NCBI GenBank assembly: GCA_023511325.1
Contig: JAIMBU010000061.1
Location: 1-9,187, forward strand
Length of the DNA stretch: 9,187 nt
Direction: 5' to 3'
DNA from: Gorillibacterium sp.
GTDB lineage: Bacteria; Bacillota; Bacilli; Paenibacillales; NBRC-103111
Positions 1 to 6,301 of this stretch are shown here, piece by piece (the stretch's first letter is position 1; each line of letters begins with the position of its first letter). The position numbers and the translations under genes were made by a program. The notes beneath the pieces are model-generated. The model made no database searches, was not told the origin of the DNA, and saw only the letters and a list, made by a program, of their open reading frames with translations.

Positions 1-71
1 GAGTTGTGTTTTAGAGACAGGGCCAGCAGCTGCTTCCTGAAGGAGATGTTTTTCATGGAGATGACCTCCTG

Positions 72-524
72 ATGATGGAGCGTTCCGTCACTCGCACCTT
101 GCATCCTGGTTCTTGGGCCGCTGTTGGCGGGCATATGGAACCTGATGAAATTGCTGATCCCGAGGCTGCCTGTAGACGAGAAATCATGGAGGAGACTGGC
201 TTTGGAACGGAGGATATTGTCGACTTGAAGTTGCAATATGTTCTCCTTCGGTTGAAGGAGGACGAGCTGCGCCAACAATTCTTCTATGTGGGGCAGACGA
301 GGAGACGCGATTTTGTCAACACCGCGGAAGGGCTGCTGGCCTGGATTCCGCAAGCAGAAGTGTTGCATGCCGACCGGCAGATTCCTTTCGTTTATCGTTC
401 CCTCCTCGCTCATTACTTTACGTTCGGCCCTGCCTCCCACCCGTGGGTAGGAACAGCAGGTTTGACTAATGCAGGCTTACCGATTATTCATTGGCTGCCG
501 CTGCTTGATCCAACCGTTTTATAG
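72..524 (+). CDS. Nudix hydrolase, probably N-terminally truncated
   Basis: Nudix proteins hydrolyse nucleoside diphosphates linked to another moiety; the substrate here cannot be told. The 150-residue product carries a Nudix box at residues 19-43 (GGHMEP ... REIMEETG), with R36, E37, E40 and E41 as the expected metal-binding and catalytic signature; the spacing before REIMEE is about two residues longer than the classical box, as in a subgroup with GGHMEP-x-E-x-DP. A later YVLLRLKEDELRQQFFYVG segment and WIP motif also fit that subgroup. The frame stays coherent upstream of ATG 72 (QLLPEGDVFHGDDLL precedes MMERS) until TAG at 12-14, which lies where the first beta-strand should be encoded, with no ATG, GTG or TTG between. 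ATG 72 has only a weak GGAG at 57-60. So this is either a short expressed form or a pseudogene made by a nonsense mutation. It appears unrelated in function to the mannitol genes. Confidence 0.7.
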   Translation: MMERSVTRTLHPGSWAAVGGHMEPDEIADPEAACRREIMEETGFGTEDIVDLKLQYVLLRLKEDELRQQFFYVGQTRRRDFVNTAEGLLAWIPQAEVLHADRQIPFVYRSLLAHYFTFGPASHPWVGTAGLTNAGLPIIHWLPLLDPTVL

Positions 525-602
525 CTACCTTTTTCTGCCACGATAAGTTGCTAAATAAAATGATGTCAACAACAATCATGCCGGAATAAGGTTTTCCTTT
601 CA

Positions 603-631
603 TTGATGTCGCTTGTGCTGTCCCCTACAAT
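603..631 (+). promoter_or_regulatory. Candidate sigma-A promoter for mtlA
   Basis: TTGATG (603-608) and TACAAT (626-631) are separated by 17 bp, matching a -35/-10 pair at 4/6 and 5/6 positions. Transcription would start near 638 and leave a leader of about 175 nt before mtlA. A TGTCAA at 564-569, about 70 bp upstream of that start, resembles part of one arm of the MtlR operator reported for Bacillus (TTGNCACA-N4-TGTGNCAA), but no full dyad is visible. The pairing was found by eye only. Confidence 0.45.
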
Positions 632-670
632 AAGAAGCAGGACGAGAAATTAACGTCCACCCACGATTCG

Positions 671-684
671 TGAAAACGATACCA
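671..684 (+). promoter_or_regulatory. cre site (CcpA operator) in the mtlA leader
   Basis: TGAAAACGATACCA matches the cre consensus TGWAANCGNTNWCA at 13 of 14 positions; only the W near the 3' end is C. It lies between the candidate promoter and mtlA, about 35-45 bp after the predicted start, a position where CcpA bound to Ser46-phosphorylated HPr typically blocks elongation. This predicts glucose repression of the mannitol operon. The HPr encoded at the other end of the cluster keeps Ser46. Confidence 0.65.
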
Positions 685-812
685 AAAAGAAGATTGAAGT
701 TGATTCTACTGTCGACTAGCGCTTGCCAATTTTTCTTAAAGGAGTGGGTTGCGTCGGAGGAATGATTTAGCCTCACGAACGAACTACAAACTATAAGGAG
801 GGACATCCCATT

Positions 813-2249
813 ATGTCCACAGCAGGGTCGAAAAAATCTTCTTCTGCATTGCAGGTCGGTGTACAAAAATTTGGCCGCTTCCTCAGCGGTATGGTCTTGC
901 CGAACATTGGCGCATTTATTGCCTGGGGATTAATTACCGCTTTGTTTATCCCAACTGGTTATTTCCCAAATGTAGAACTAGCAAAGTTTGTTGACCCCAT
1001 GATCAACTATCTGCTGCCCCTGCTCATTGCTTACACGGGTGGTAAAATGGTGCATGAGAGTCGAGGTGCCGTCATCGGTTCCATCGCAGCAATGGGTGTT
1101 ATTGTCGGTACAGCGATCCCCATGTTCATGGGTGCCATGATCATGGGTCCACTTGCCGCTTGGCTCCTCAAAAAGTTTGATAAAATGATCCAGAGTAAAA
1201 TTAAATCTGGCTTTGAAATGCTCGTCAATAACTTTTCTCTTGGTATTCTAGGGGCAATCCTTGCCATTCTCGCCTTCTTTATCATTGGTCCAACGGTAGA
1301 AGGAATAAGCAATGTCCTTTCACGTGGCGTTCAGTCACTGATTAATTCAGGATTGATTCCATTGGTTAATATCCTCATTGAGCCGGGTAAAATTTTGTTC
1401 CTGAATAATGCCATTAACCACGGTGTTCTTACTCCAATTGGCCTTCAGGATGTAAAAGAGCATGGAAAGTCGATTCTCTTCATGCTTGAATCTAACCCAG
1501 GACCGGGCTTTGGTATCTTGCTTGCTTACATGTTTGCAGGTCGTGGAATCGCTAAGCAGTCGGCTTCTGGTGCTGCGATTATTCACTTCTTCGGCGGGAT
1601 CCATGAAATCTACTTCCCTTATGTGATGATGAACCCCCGTCTGATTCTGGCAGCTATTGCTGGCGGCGTTACTGGATCATTCACGTTCACCATTCTCGAC
1701 GCTGGACTCGTTGGTTCCCCTTCTCCAGGAAGTATTTTTGCTTACATGGCCATGGCGCCTAAGGGTGGCTTCTTGGTCGCCATGAGTGGTGTGATAACGG
1801 CTACCCTTGCATCGTTCATCGTTGCTTACTTGTTGCTAAAAACATCGAAGAAGACGGAAGAGGACGATTTAGAAGAAGCTACTGCAATGGTAAGAGAACG
1901 AAAAGCAATCGGAACGAACCCGCCACCAGCACAAGCTGCTGGGTCTGCAGCTACTACAAATGAGAAGACCAAAGCAGATATCCAAAAAATCGTTTTTGCC
2001 TGCGATGCCGGGATGGGATCAAGTGCAATGGGCGCCTCGATGCTACGCAAGAAGTTTCAGCAAGCAGGAGTAAGTGTAACTGTAATTAACAAAGCCATTA
2101 ACGAAATTCCACTGGATGCAGACATTGTCATCACCCAGAAGCAATTAACCGACCGCGCTAGACTAAGAGCGCCGAATGCAGAGCATATTGCTATTGATAA
2201 CTTCATGAAGAGCCCCGCGTACGATGAACTCGTAACTCGGCTTAGCTAA
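813..2249 (+). CDS. mtlA: PTS mannitol transporter subunit IICB
   Basis: Membrane permease and phosphotransferase that takes up mannitol and releases mannitol-1-phosphate inside. The 478-residue product has an EIIC membrane domain (about residues 15-345) with many hydrophobic segments and the conserved stretches NNAINHGVLTPIG (198-210) and GGIHEIYFPYV (261-271), the latter holding the substrate-binding HE pair. A charged, then Ala/Pro-rich linker (about 345-388) leads to an EIIB domain (about 389-478) with the phosphocysteine motif FACDAGMGSSAMGA, Cys397. No EIIA domain is fused; MtlF supplies it, the usual arrangement in Bacillus relatives and unlike the E. coli IICBA fusion. Length fits the IICB form. 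The start is fixed by AAGGAGGG at 795-802, 10 nt before ATG. First gene of the cluster, behind a candidate promoter and cre. Confidence 0.97.
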   Translation: MSTAGSKKSSSALQVGVQKFGRFLSGMVLPNIGAFIAWGLITALFIPTGYFPNVELAKFVDPMINYLLPLLIAYTGGKMVHESRGAVIGSIAAMGVIVGTAIPMFMGAMIMGPLAAWLLKKFDKMIQSKIKSGFEMLVNNFSLGILGAILAILAFFIIGPTVEGISNVLSRGVQSLINSGLIPLVNILIEPGKILFLNNAINHGVLTPIGLQDVKEHGKSILFMLESNPGPGFGILLAYMFAGRGIAKQSASGAAIIHFFGGIHEIYFPYVMMNPRLILAAIAGGVTGSFTFTILDAGLVGSPSPGSIFAYMAMAPKGGFLVAMSGVITATLASFIVAYLLLKTSKKTEEDDLEEATAMVRERKAIGTNPPPAQAAGSAATTNEKTKADIQKIVFACDAGMGSSAMGASMLRKKFQQAGVSVTVINKAINEIPLDADIVITQKQLTDRARLRAPNAEHIAIDNFMKSPAYDELVTRLS

Positions 2250-2257
2250 TTTTATTG

Positions 2258-2298
2258 CCCGACCGACGACGTTGCCAACGCCGTCGGTCGGGAATTTT
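2258..2298 (+). terminator. Intrinsic terminator-like hairpin after mtlA
   Basis: Arms CCCGACCGACGACGT (2258-2272) and ACGCCGTCGGTCGGG (2278-2292) form a 15-bp GC-rich stem with a single A-C mismatch and a 5-nt loop (TGCCA), followed by AATTTTCC. It starts nine bases after the mtlA stop. The U tract is only four bases, so partial readthrough into mtlR is plausible, which would make mtlA transcript more abundant than mtlRFD. Confidence 0.75.
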
Positions 2299-2320
2299 CC
2301 GTAATGGATTGCAAAGATAT

Positions 2321-2346
2321 CCGCTAGCCCACTTATGGCTTAGCGG
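2321..2346 (+). other. Second imperfect hairpin before mtlR
   Basis: CCGCTAGCC (2321-2329) pairs with GGCTTAGCGG (2337-2346) with one bulged T and a 7-nt loop, followed by GCTTTGGACTTTTG. A smaller hairpin, GGACTTT/AAAGTTCC (2352-2370), comes right after. These could be a backup terminator, a processing signal or leader structure for mtlR. TTGCGA (2358-2363) and TCTGAT (2381-2386), 17 bp apart, are a very weak promoter candidate for mtlR. Confidence 0.4.
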
Positions 2347-2442
2347 GCTTTGGACTTTTGCGAAAGTTCCTGCACCAAAATCTGATCAACTTTAGTGCTG
2401 GAAGATGTAGCGCTACGGCCTCAGGGGAGGATGGATGGGAGC

Positions 2443-4578
2443 ATGCCTGTTTCTTATCGGCAGCGCCAAATGCTAGAATTGCTAATGGAACGCAAGGACG
2501 ACATGACTGCCGGAGAAATCGCTGAGGAATTAGGTGTCAGCGTGAGAACCATCCATCGTGAGCTGGACGAGGTAGAGGCTTTCTTGCATCGACATGGAAT
2601 GAAGCTCTTGCGAAAAGCAGGTGCGGGCATTCGCCTGCAGGAGCAAGGAAATGCCGAGCACCTCCGGCTTGTAAGGGAAGAGCTTGTGCGTCAACGATAT
2701 GCCGATTACTCTGCCGAAGAACGGGTGTTGCTCATTCTCTGTGAACTCTTGGAGACAGATAGCCCGATTAAATTATTCTATCTGGCCCATGAATTAAAAG
2801 TAACGATTCCGACGATTGGCTTTGATTTGGATCGATTAGAACAATGGTTGGCGCGTTCAGGTTTGACCCTCATTCGGCGTCGCGGCTATGGAGTGCAGAT
2901 TAGCGGTTTGGAAGTTGACAAGCGGCAGGCCATCTGGTTAGCAGCAAGTGAAAATCTTGACGATTCCCATTTCTATGTGCAGACACGCGAAGCATCCGCC
3001 TCCCCGATTACATCACGATTGCTGTTGCTGTGCGGGAAGCCCTTTATGGCAGAGGTCGATCAAGTGCTGTGGGAAGTCGAGGAACAATGGCCCAGTCATA
3101 TTTCCGAACAGACGTATACGAAACTTATGCTTCGGCTGTCTATAGGCATCTCCCGCTTCCACTCAGACTTTTTACTGGATGAGAAGAAAGATCTGGTCGA
3201 CGTGGAGATCAATGATCGGACACTTCCAACTGAATCCCCTGCTGATTCGACAAACAAAGAGATTGTGCGCACCCGCGTAGCTCGGGAAATGACCGATATG
3301 CTGGCCAGACACTTAAACCTTTCGCTCCCACTGAATGAGCATCACTACCTTGCGGGGGTTTTTGAGCAAGTGATCAATGAAGTCCTGATTGAGCCCTCGC
3401 CGGAGAATGATTTTCACTTACTTTACTTAGTGAATCAATTAATCTATTCCGTTGATGATATCATGGGTACCGCCTTTGGTGACGACCGCACGCTAAGGGA
3501 AGGACTTCTCCAGCATTTGCGACCTGCTCTAGAGCGCCTGCAACTGGGAGGACGAATCCGCAACCCCTTGCTGCCACAAATTCGTCAGGATTATGAATCG
3601 CTATTTCTTGCAGTTCAGCAAGCAACCTATGCTGTCATCAAGTCAGTCGAGGTTTCCGACGAAGAGGTCGGTTTTATGACGATGCATTTCGGTGCTTCAC
3701 TGGAGCGTCTAAAGCAATTGGGGCGCTACATTCGGGCTTTGCTAGTTTGTCGCAGCGGGATCGGTTCCTCACGGATGCTGAACGTTCGGCTCAGTCGCGA
3801 ATTCCCTCAGATCGAGGTTACGGAACGGTTGACCTGGCAAGATGCTGCCCGAATCCCTGCCTCTTCCTATGATCTGATCATATCAACTATTGATCTGCCA
3901 AATGCGCCTAACCACTACATTAAGGTCAGTCCATTCCTCACGGAGCATGAAGCCGAGCGGTTGCGTCGTTTTATTCGTGATAATGTCCCCCGAGATCGGC
4001 GGGCAAATCCAGCCGCCGCCATGCGGTTGAACGAGAATCGGAATACAGAGCGCCTCAGCAGCCAGCAAGCCACACTAAATAGCATTGTCAGCTTAATCAA
4101 TCATTTTGAGGTATTTAACATCGCTGAGAATGGGTTTACGCTACCGCATGCACTGGGTGTCCTTTGTCGGCATGGACTTGAAGCAAACGTATTGGATGAC
4201 CCAGAGGCAGTAACCGTACAAGTACTTGCGAGAGAGGCAATGGGCAGTCTGCGCATCCCTGACTCGAACGTAGCTCTTTTTCATACACGGAGTCCCAATG
4301 TGTCCGAGCCTTGGTTGGCTTTACTTGCTTTACCTGAGCCAATTCCTTTGTTTGCTGCTGAGGATGGTAAAGTCAGCCGACTACTGCTCATGCTGGGGCC
4401 GCAGGAACTGGGGCGTGAGAATTTAGAGGTGCTCAGTGAAATCAGTGCCCTTTTGCTGCAACCTGAATTAATCCGCCTGCTCGAAGAAGGCGATGGAGAG
4501 ATGATTCGCCGATTCTTGGCTGACCACCTACAGAGCTTCTTTCAAAATATAATAAAAACGGAGAGTGGAAACATATGA
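2443..4578 (+). CDS. mtlR: Mannitol operon activator MtlR (PRD/EIIB/EIIA)
   Basis: DNA-binding activator of mannitol genes, controlled by PTS phosphorylation. Order in the 711-residue product: N-terminal winged HTH (about 5-60, with AGEIAEELGVSVRTIHREL), second HTH region (about 90-155), PRD1 (about 190-310), PRD2 (about 320-425), EIIB-Gat-like domain with Cys436 in LVCRSGIGSSRML, and EIIA-Mtl-like domain (about 550-700) with His614 in ALFHTRSPNV. PRD2 keeps both histidines, H358 (LLQHLRPAL) and H415 (MTMHFGASL). By position these match B. subtilis MtlR H342, H399, C419 and H599; there HPr~P on PRD2 activates, while phosphorylation at the EIIB and EIIA domains inhibits. A GTG at 2395 and ATG at 2431 are in frame, but ATG 2443 fits family N-termini and has GGGGAGG (2424-2430) 12 nt upstream; at 2431 that site would have no spacing. 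Its stop overlaps the mtlF start by 4 nt. Confidence 0.93.
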   Translation: MPVSYRQRQMLELLMERKDDMTAGEIAEELGVSVRTIHRELDEVEAFLHRHGMKLLRKAGAGIRLQEQGNAEHLRLVREELVRQRYADYSAEERVLLILCELLETDSPIKLFYLAHELKVTIPTIGFDLDRLEQWLARSGLTLIRRRGYGVQISGLEVDKRQAIWLAASENLDDSHFYVQTREASASPITSRLLLLCGKPFMAEVDQVLWEVEEQWPSHISEQTYTKLMLRLSIGISRFHSDFLLDEKKDLVDVEINDRTLPTESPADSTNKEIVRTRVAREMTDMLARHLNLSLPLNEHHYLAGVFEQVINEVLIEPSPENDFHLLYLVNQLIYSVDDIMGTAFGDDRTLREGLLQHLRPALERLQLGGRIRNPLLPQIRQDYESLFLAVQQATYAVIKSVEVSDEEVGFMTMHFGASLERLKQLGRYIRALLVCRSGIGSSRMLNVRLSREFPQIEVTERLTWQDAARIPASSYDLIISTIDLPNAPNHYIKVSPFLTEHEAERLRRFIRDNVPRDRRANPAAAMRLNENRNTERLSSQQATLNSIVSLINHFEVFNIAENGFTLPHALGVLCRHGLEANVLDDPEAVTVQVLAREAMGSLRIPDSNVALFHTRSPNVSEPWLALLALPEPIPLFAAEDGKVSRLLLMLGPQELGRENLEVLSEISALLLQPELIRLLEEGDGEMIRRFLADHLQSFFQNIIKTESGNI

Positions 4579-5012
4579 GTATTTTATCGGAAAACAAAGT
4601 GATCATCGGAGCAGTAGCTACAGACAAATTCGCTGCCATCCGCATGGCTGGCCAGCTTCTCGTAGATGCGGGGCATGTTATGCCAGAGTATATTGATAAA
4701 ATGATTGAGCGTGAAAACAACATTTCGACGTATATGGGTGAAGGCCTTGCTATCCCCCATGGAACAAAAGATGCTGCACAATACATCAAGTCCACCGGCT
4801 TGTCGATTGTCCAGTTTCCAGCTGGTGTACTGTTTGGAGACGATGAAAAAGCATATCTTCTCGTGGGTATCGCTGCGATCGGCGATGAACATCTGGAGAT
4901 TCTGACCAATGTGGCGATGGTTGTATCCGAAGAAGCAAATATGGAGCGGATTTTGGCTGCTTCCACTCCCCAGGAAATGATTGAGATTTTTCAGAGCGGG
5001 GTGGAATCATGA
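4575..5012 (+). CDS. mtlF: PTS mannitol transporter subunit IIA
   Basis: Soluble EIIA-Mtl that accepts phosphate from HPr and passes it to Cys397 of MtlA. The 145-residue product is one PTS EIIA type 2 domain. The phosphorylated histidine is His62 in GEGLAIPHGT, and the second conserved histidine is His106 in GIAAIGDEHLEIL. The length is normal for a free-standing MtlF. ATG 4575 lies inside the end of mtlR (ATGA), with a modest GGAGAG at 4560-4565, so translation is probably coupled to MtlR. Its own stop overlaps the mtlD start in the same way. Confidence 0.96.
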   Translation: MSILSENKVIIGAVATDKFAAIRMAGQLLVDAGHVMPEYIDKMIERENNISTYMGEGLAIPHGTKDAAQYIKSTGLSIVQFPAGVLFGDDEKAYLLVGIAAIGDEHLEILTNVAMVVSEEANMERILAASTPQEMIEIFQSGVES

Positions 5013-6160
5013 AGGCGGTCCATTTCGGCGCTGGTAATATCGGCCGTGGCTTTATTGGTTTGTTATTGTCCAAGGCTGGTTATCGTGTCGTTTTCTCCGA
5101 TGTCAATGAAACGCTGGTCAAGCTGCTGCAAGAGCAAGGACACTACACCGTTGAACTGGCCAATGATGCCAAGGATACGATTGAAGTCGATAACGTAACT
5201 GCCATTAACGGACGGGATTTGGATGCTGTTGCCCGGGAAGTAGCAGAAGCCGATCTCGTAACAACAGCCGTTGGTGTTAGCGTGTTGCCCCATATTGCGG
5301 AAGGCATTGCCAGAGGTGTGGCCCTTCGGCTTCAGGCAGGCGGCGGAACATTGACGTTTATTGCCTGTGAGAATGCGATTGGTGGAACATCCATCTTGAA
5401 GAAGCATGTGCTGGAGAAGCTTCCAGAAGCACTGCGCACCCAAGCAGAAGAGGTTATGGCTTTTCCAGACGCTGCCGTTGACCGGATTGTTCCGATTCAA
5501 CATCATGAGAATGATCCATTGCGCGTCAAGGTCGAGCCCTTCTATGAATGGGTAGTGGATCGTTCGCAAATGAAGCAGCAAGCTGATCATATCGAAGGTA
5601 TTCACTATGTTGACAACCTGGAGCCTTTTATTGAACGCAAGCTGTTTACCGTCAATACTGGGCACTGCACCGTTGCCTACCTCGGCTATCTACGTGGGTA
5701 CGAAACCATTCAACAAGCGATGGCTGATGAAGCTGTAGTTAAGGAAGCACAAGCTGTACTGGAGGAAACGGGTGCTGTCTTGGTGAAGAAATTTAGTCTA
5801 GATAAAACGGAGCACGAAGCATATATTCACAAAATTCTTGGGCGCTTTCGCAACTCAAACCTGACTGATGAAGTGACCCGAGTCGGCCGATCGCCGATTC
5901 GTAAAATATCCCCTAACGACCGCTTGGTGCGGCCCGCCATGCAAGCTTATGAGAACGGTTTGTCAGCCCGGCAGCTAGCAAAGATTATTGCCGCTGCTCT
6001 GCTATTTAATGTCGCGGATGACCCCGAATCCGTCGAGCTGCAAGCCGCTGTTCGCGATCTGGGAGCTGCCGCCACCGTGACAAAGTATACGGGAATCGCC
6101 GCAAGTCACCCGCTGCACGTAGAGATTATGTCCGCTTACCAAGGCTTAGCAAAAGATTAA
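5009..6160 (+). CDS. mtlD: Mannitol-1-phosphate 5-dehydrogenase
   Basis: Cytoplasmic NAD-dependent oxidation of mannitol-1-phosphate to fructose-6-phosphate, the last step before glycolysis. The 383-residue product begins with the nucleotide-binding motif HFGAGNIGRGFIG (5-17) of a Rossmann fold (about 1-190), and has the polyol dehydrogenase catalytic signature KxxxxNxxH as K211, N216 and H219 in KLFTVNTGH. The C-terminal helical domain runs to the end and the length is normal for the family. ATG overlaps the mtlF stop by 4 nt, and GGGGTGG just upstream can act as its ribosome binding site. The final Asp codon and TAA stop lie inside the first copy of the 11-bp tandem repeat that continues into the spacer. 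Confidence 0.97.
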   Translation: MKAVHFGAGNIGRGFIGLLLSKAGYRVVFSDVNETLVKLLQEQGHYTVELANDAKDTIEVDNVTAINGRDLDAVAREVAEADLVTTAVGVSVLPHIAEGIARGVALRLQAGGGTLTFIACENAIGGTSILKKHVLEKLPEALRTQAEEVMAFPDAAVDRIVPIQHHENDPLRVKVEPFYEWVVDRSQMKQQADHIEGIHYVDNLEPFIERKLFTVNTGHCTVAYLGYLRGYETIQQAMADEAVVKEAQAVLEETGAVLVKKFSLDKTEHEAYIHKILGRFRNSNLTDEVTRVGRSPIRKISPNDRLVRPAMQAYENGLSARQLAKIIAAALLFNVADDPESVELQAAVRDLGAAATVTKYTGIAASHPLHVEIMSAYQGLAKD

Positions 6161-6209
6161 CAAGGGATTAACAAGGGATTAACAAGGGATTAACAAGGGA
6201 TTAACAACC
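6155..6209 (+). repeat. 11-bp tandem repeat spanning the mtlD stop
   Basis: Four perfect head-to-tail copies of GATTAACAAGG (6155-6165, 6166-6176, 6177-6187, 6188-6198) are followed by a fifth that diverges at its end (GATTAACAACC, 6199-6209). The first copy supplies the last Asp codon and the TAA stop of mtlD, so copy number changes would not alter the protein. The pattern is typical of replication slippage. Spacing is close to one helical turn. No recognised protein-binding site is assigned. Confidence 0.9.
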
Positions 6210-6221
6210 CATGTTAATCCC
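6197..6221 (+). other. Perfect stem-loop between mtlD and ptsI
   Basis: GGGATTAACA (6197-6206) and TGTTAATCCC (6212-6221) make a perfect 10-bp stem with loop ACCCA. No U tract follows (CAAGTGATAA), so it does not look like a classical intrinsic terminator. It may protect or process the 3' end of mtlD message, or reduce readthrough into ptsI. The left arm is part of the 11-bp repeat, so upstream copies at 6164, 6175 and 6186 could pair with the same right arm. Confidence 0.65.
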
Positions 6222-6301
6222 CAAGTGATAACTCAGCAATAAACATTAGAGAGATCGTATCAGCAATCGGTTGAGCGTAAAGATAAGGAGTGTGTGAAGA
6301 A

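Noticed and set aside
600..866. 88-codon - strand frame over the mtlA leader
   Set aside because: It overlaps the mtlA promoter region, cre, ribosome binding site and start, and its translation resembles no protein I recognise.
2395..2442. Longer MtlR starting at GTG 2395 or ATG 2431
   Set aside because: No ribosome binding site precedes the GTG; the GGGGAGG at 2424-2430 directly abuts ATG 2431 with no spacing; the extra residues do not look like the family's N-terminus, which fits ATG 2443.
5063..5665. 200-codon open frame on the - strand inside mtlD
   Set aside because: It lies wholly antisense to a well-supported gene, shows no recognisable domain and has the look of a codon-bias shadow. 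The same applies to the - strand frame at 4442-4966 over mtlR/mtlF.
6155..6209. Iterons of a replication origin or plasmid control region
   Set aside because: There is no rep gene or AT-rich unwinding region, and the repeat starts inside the mtlD stop and merges with a transcript hairpin; slippage explains it better.
6290..6301. GTG 6290 as the ptsI start
   Set aside because: It overlaps the last base of the AAGGAG ribosome binding site, while ATG 6302 has proper spacing and yields the usual EI N-terminus.
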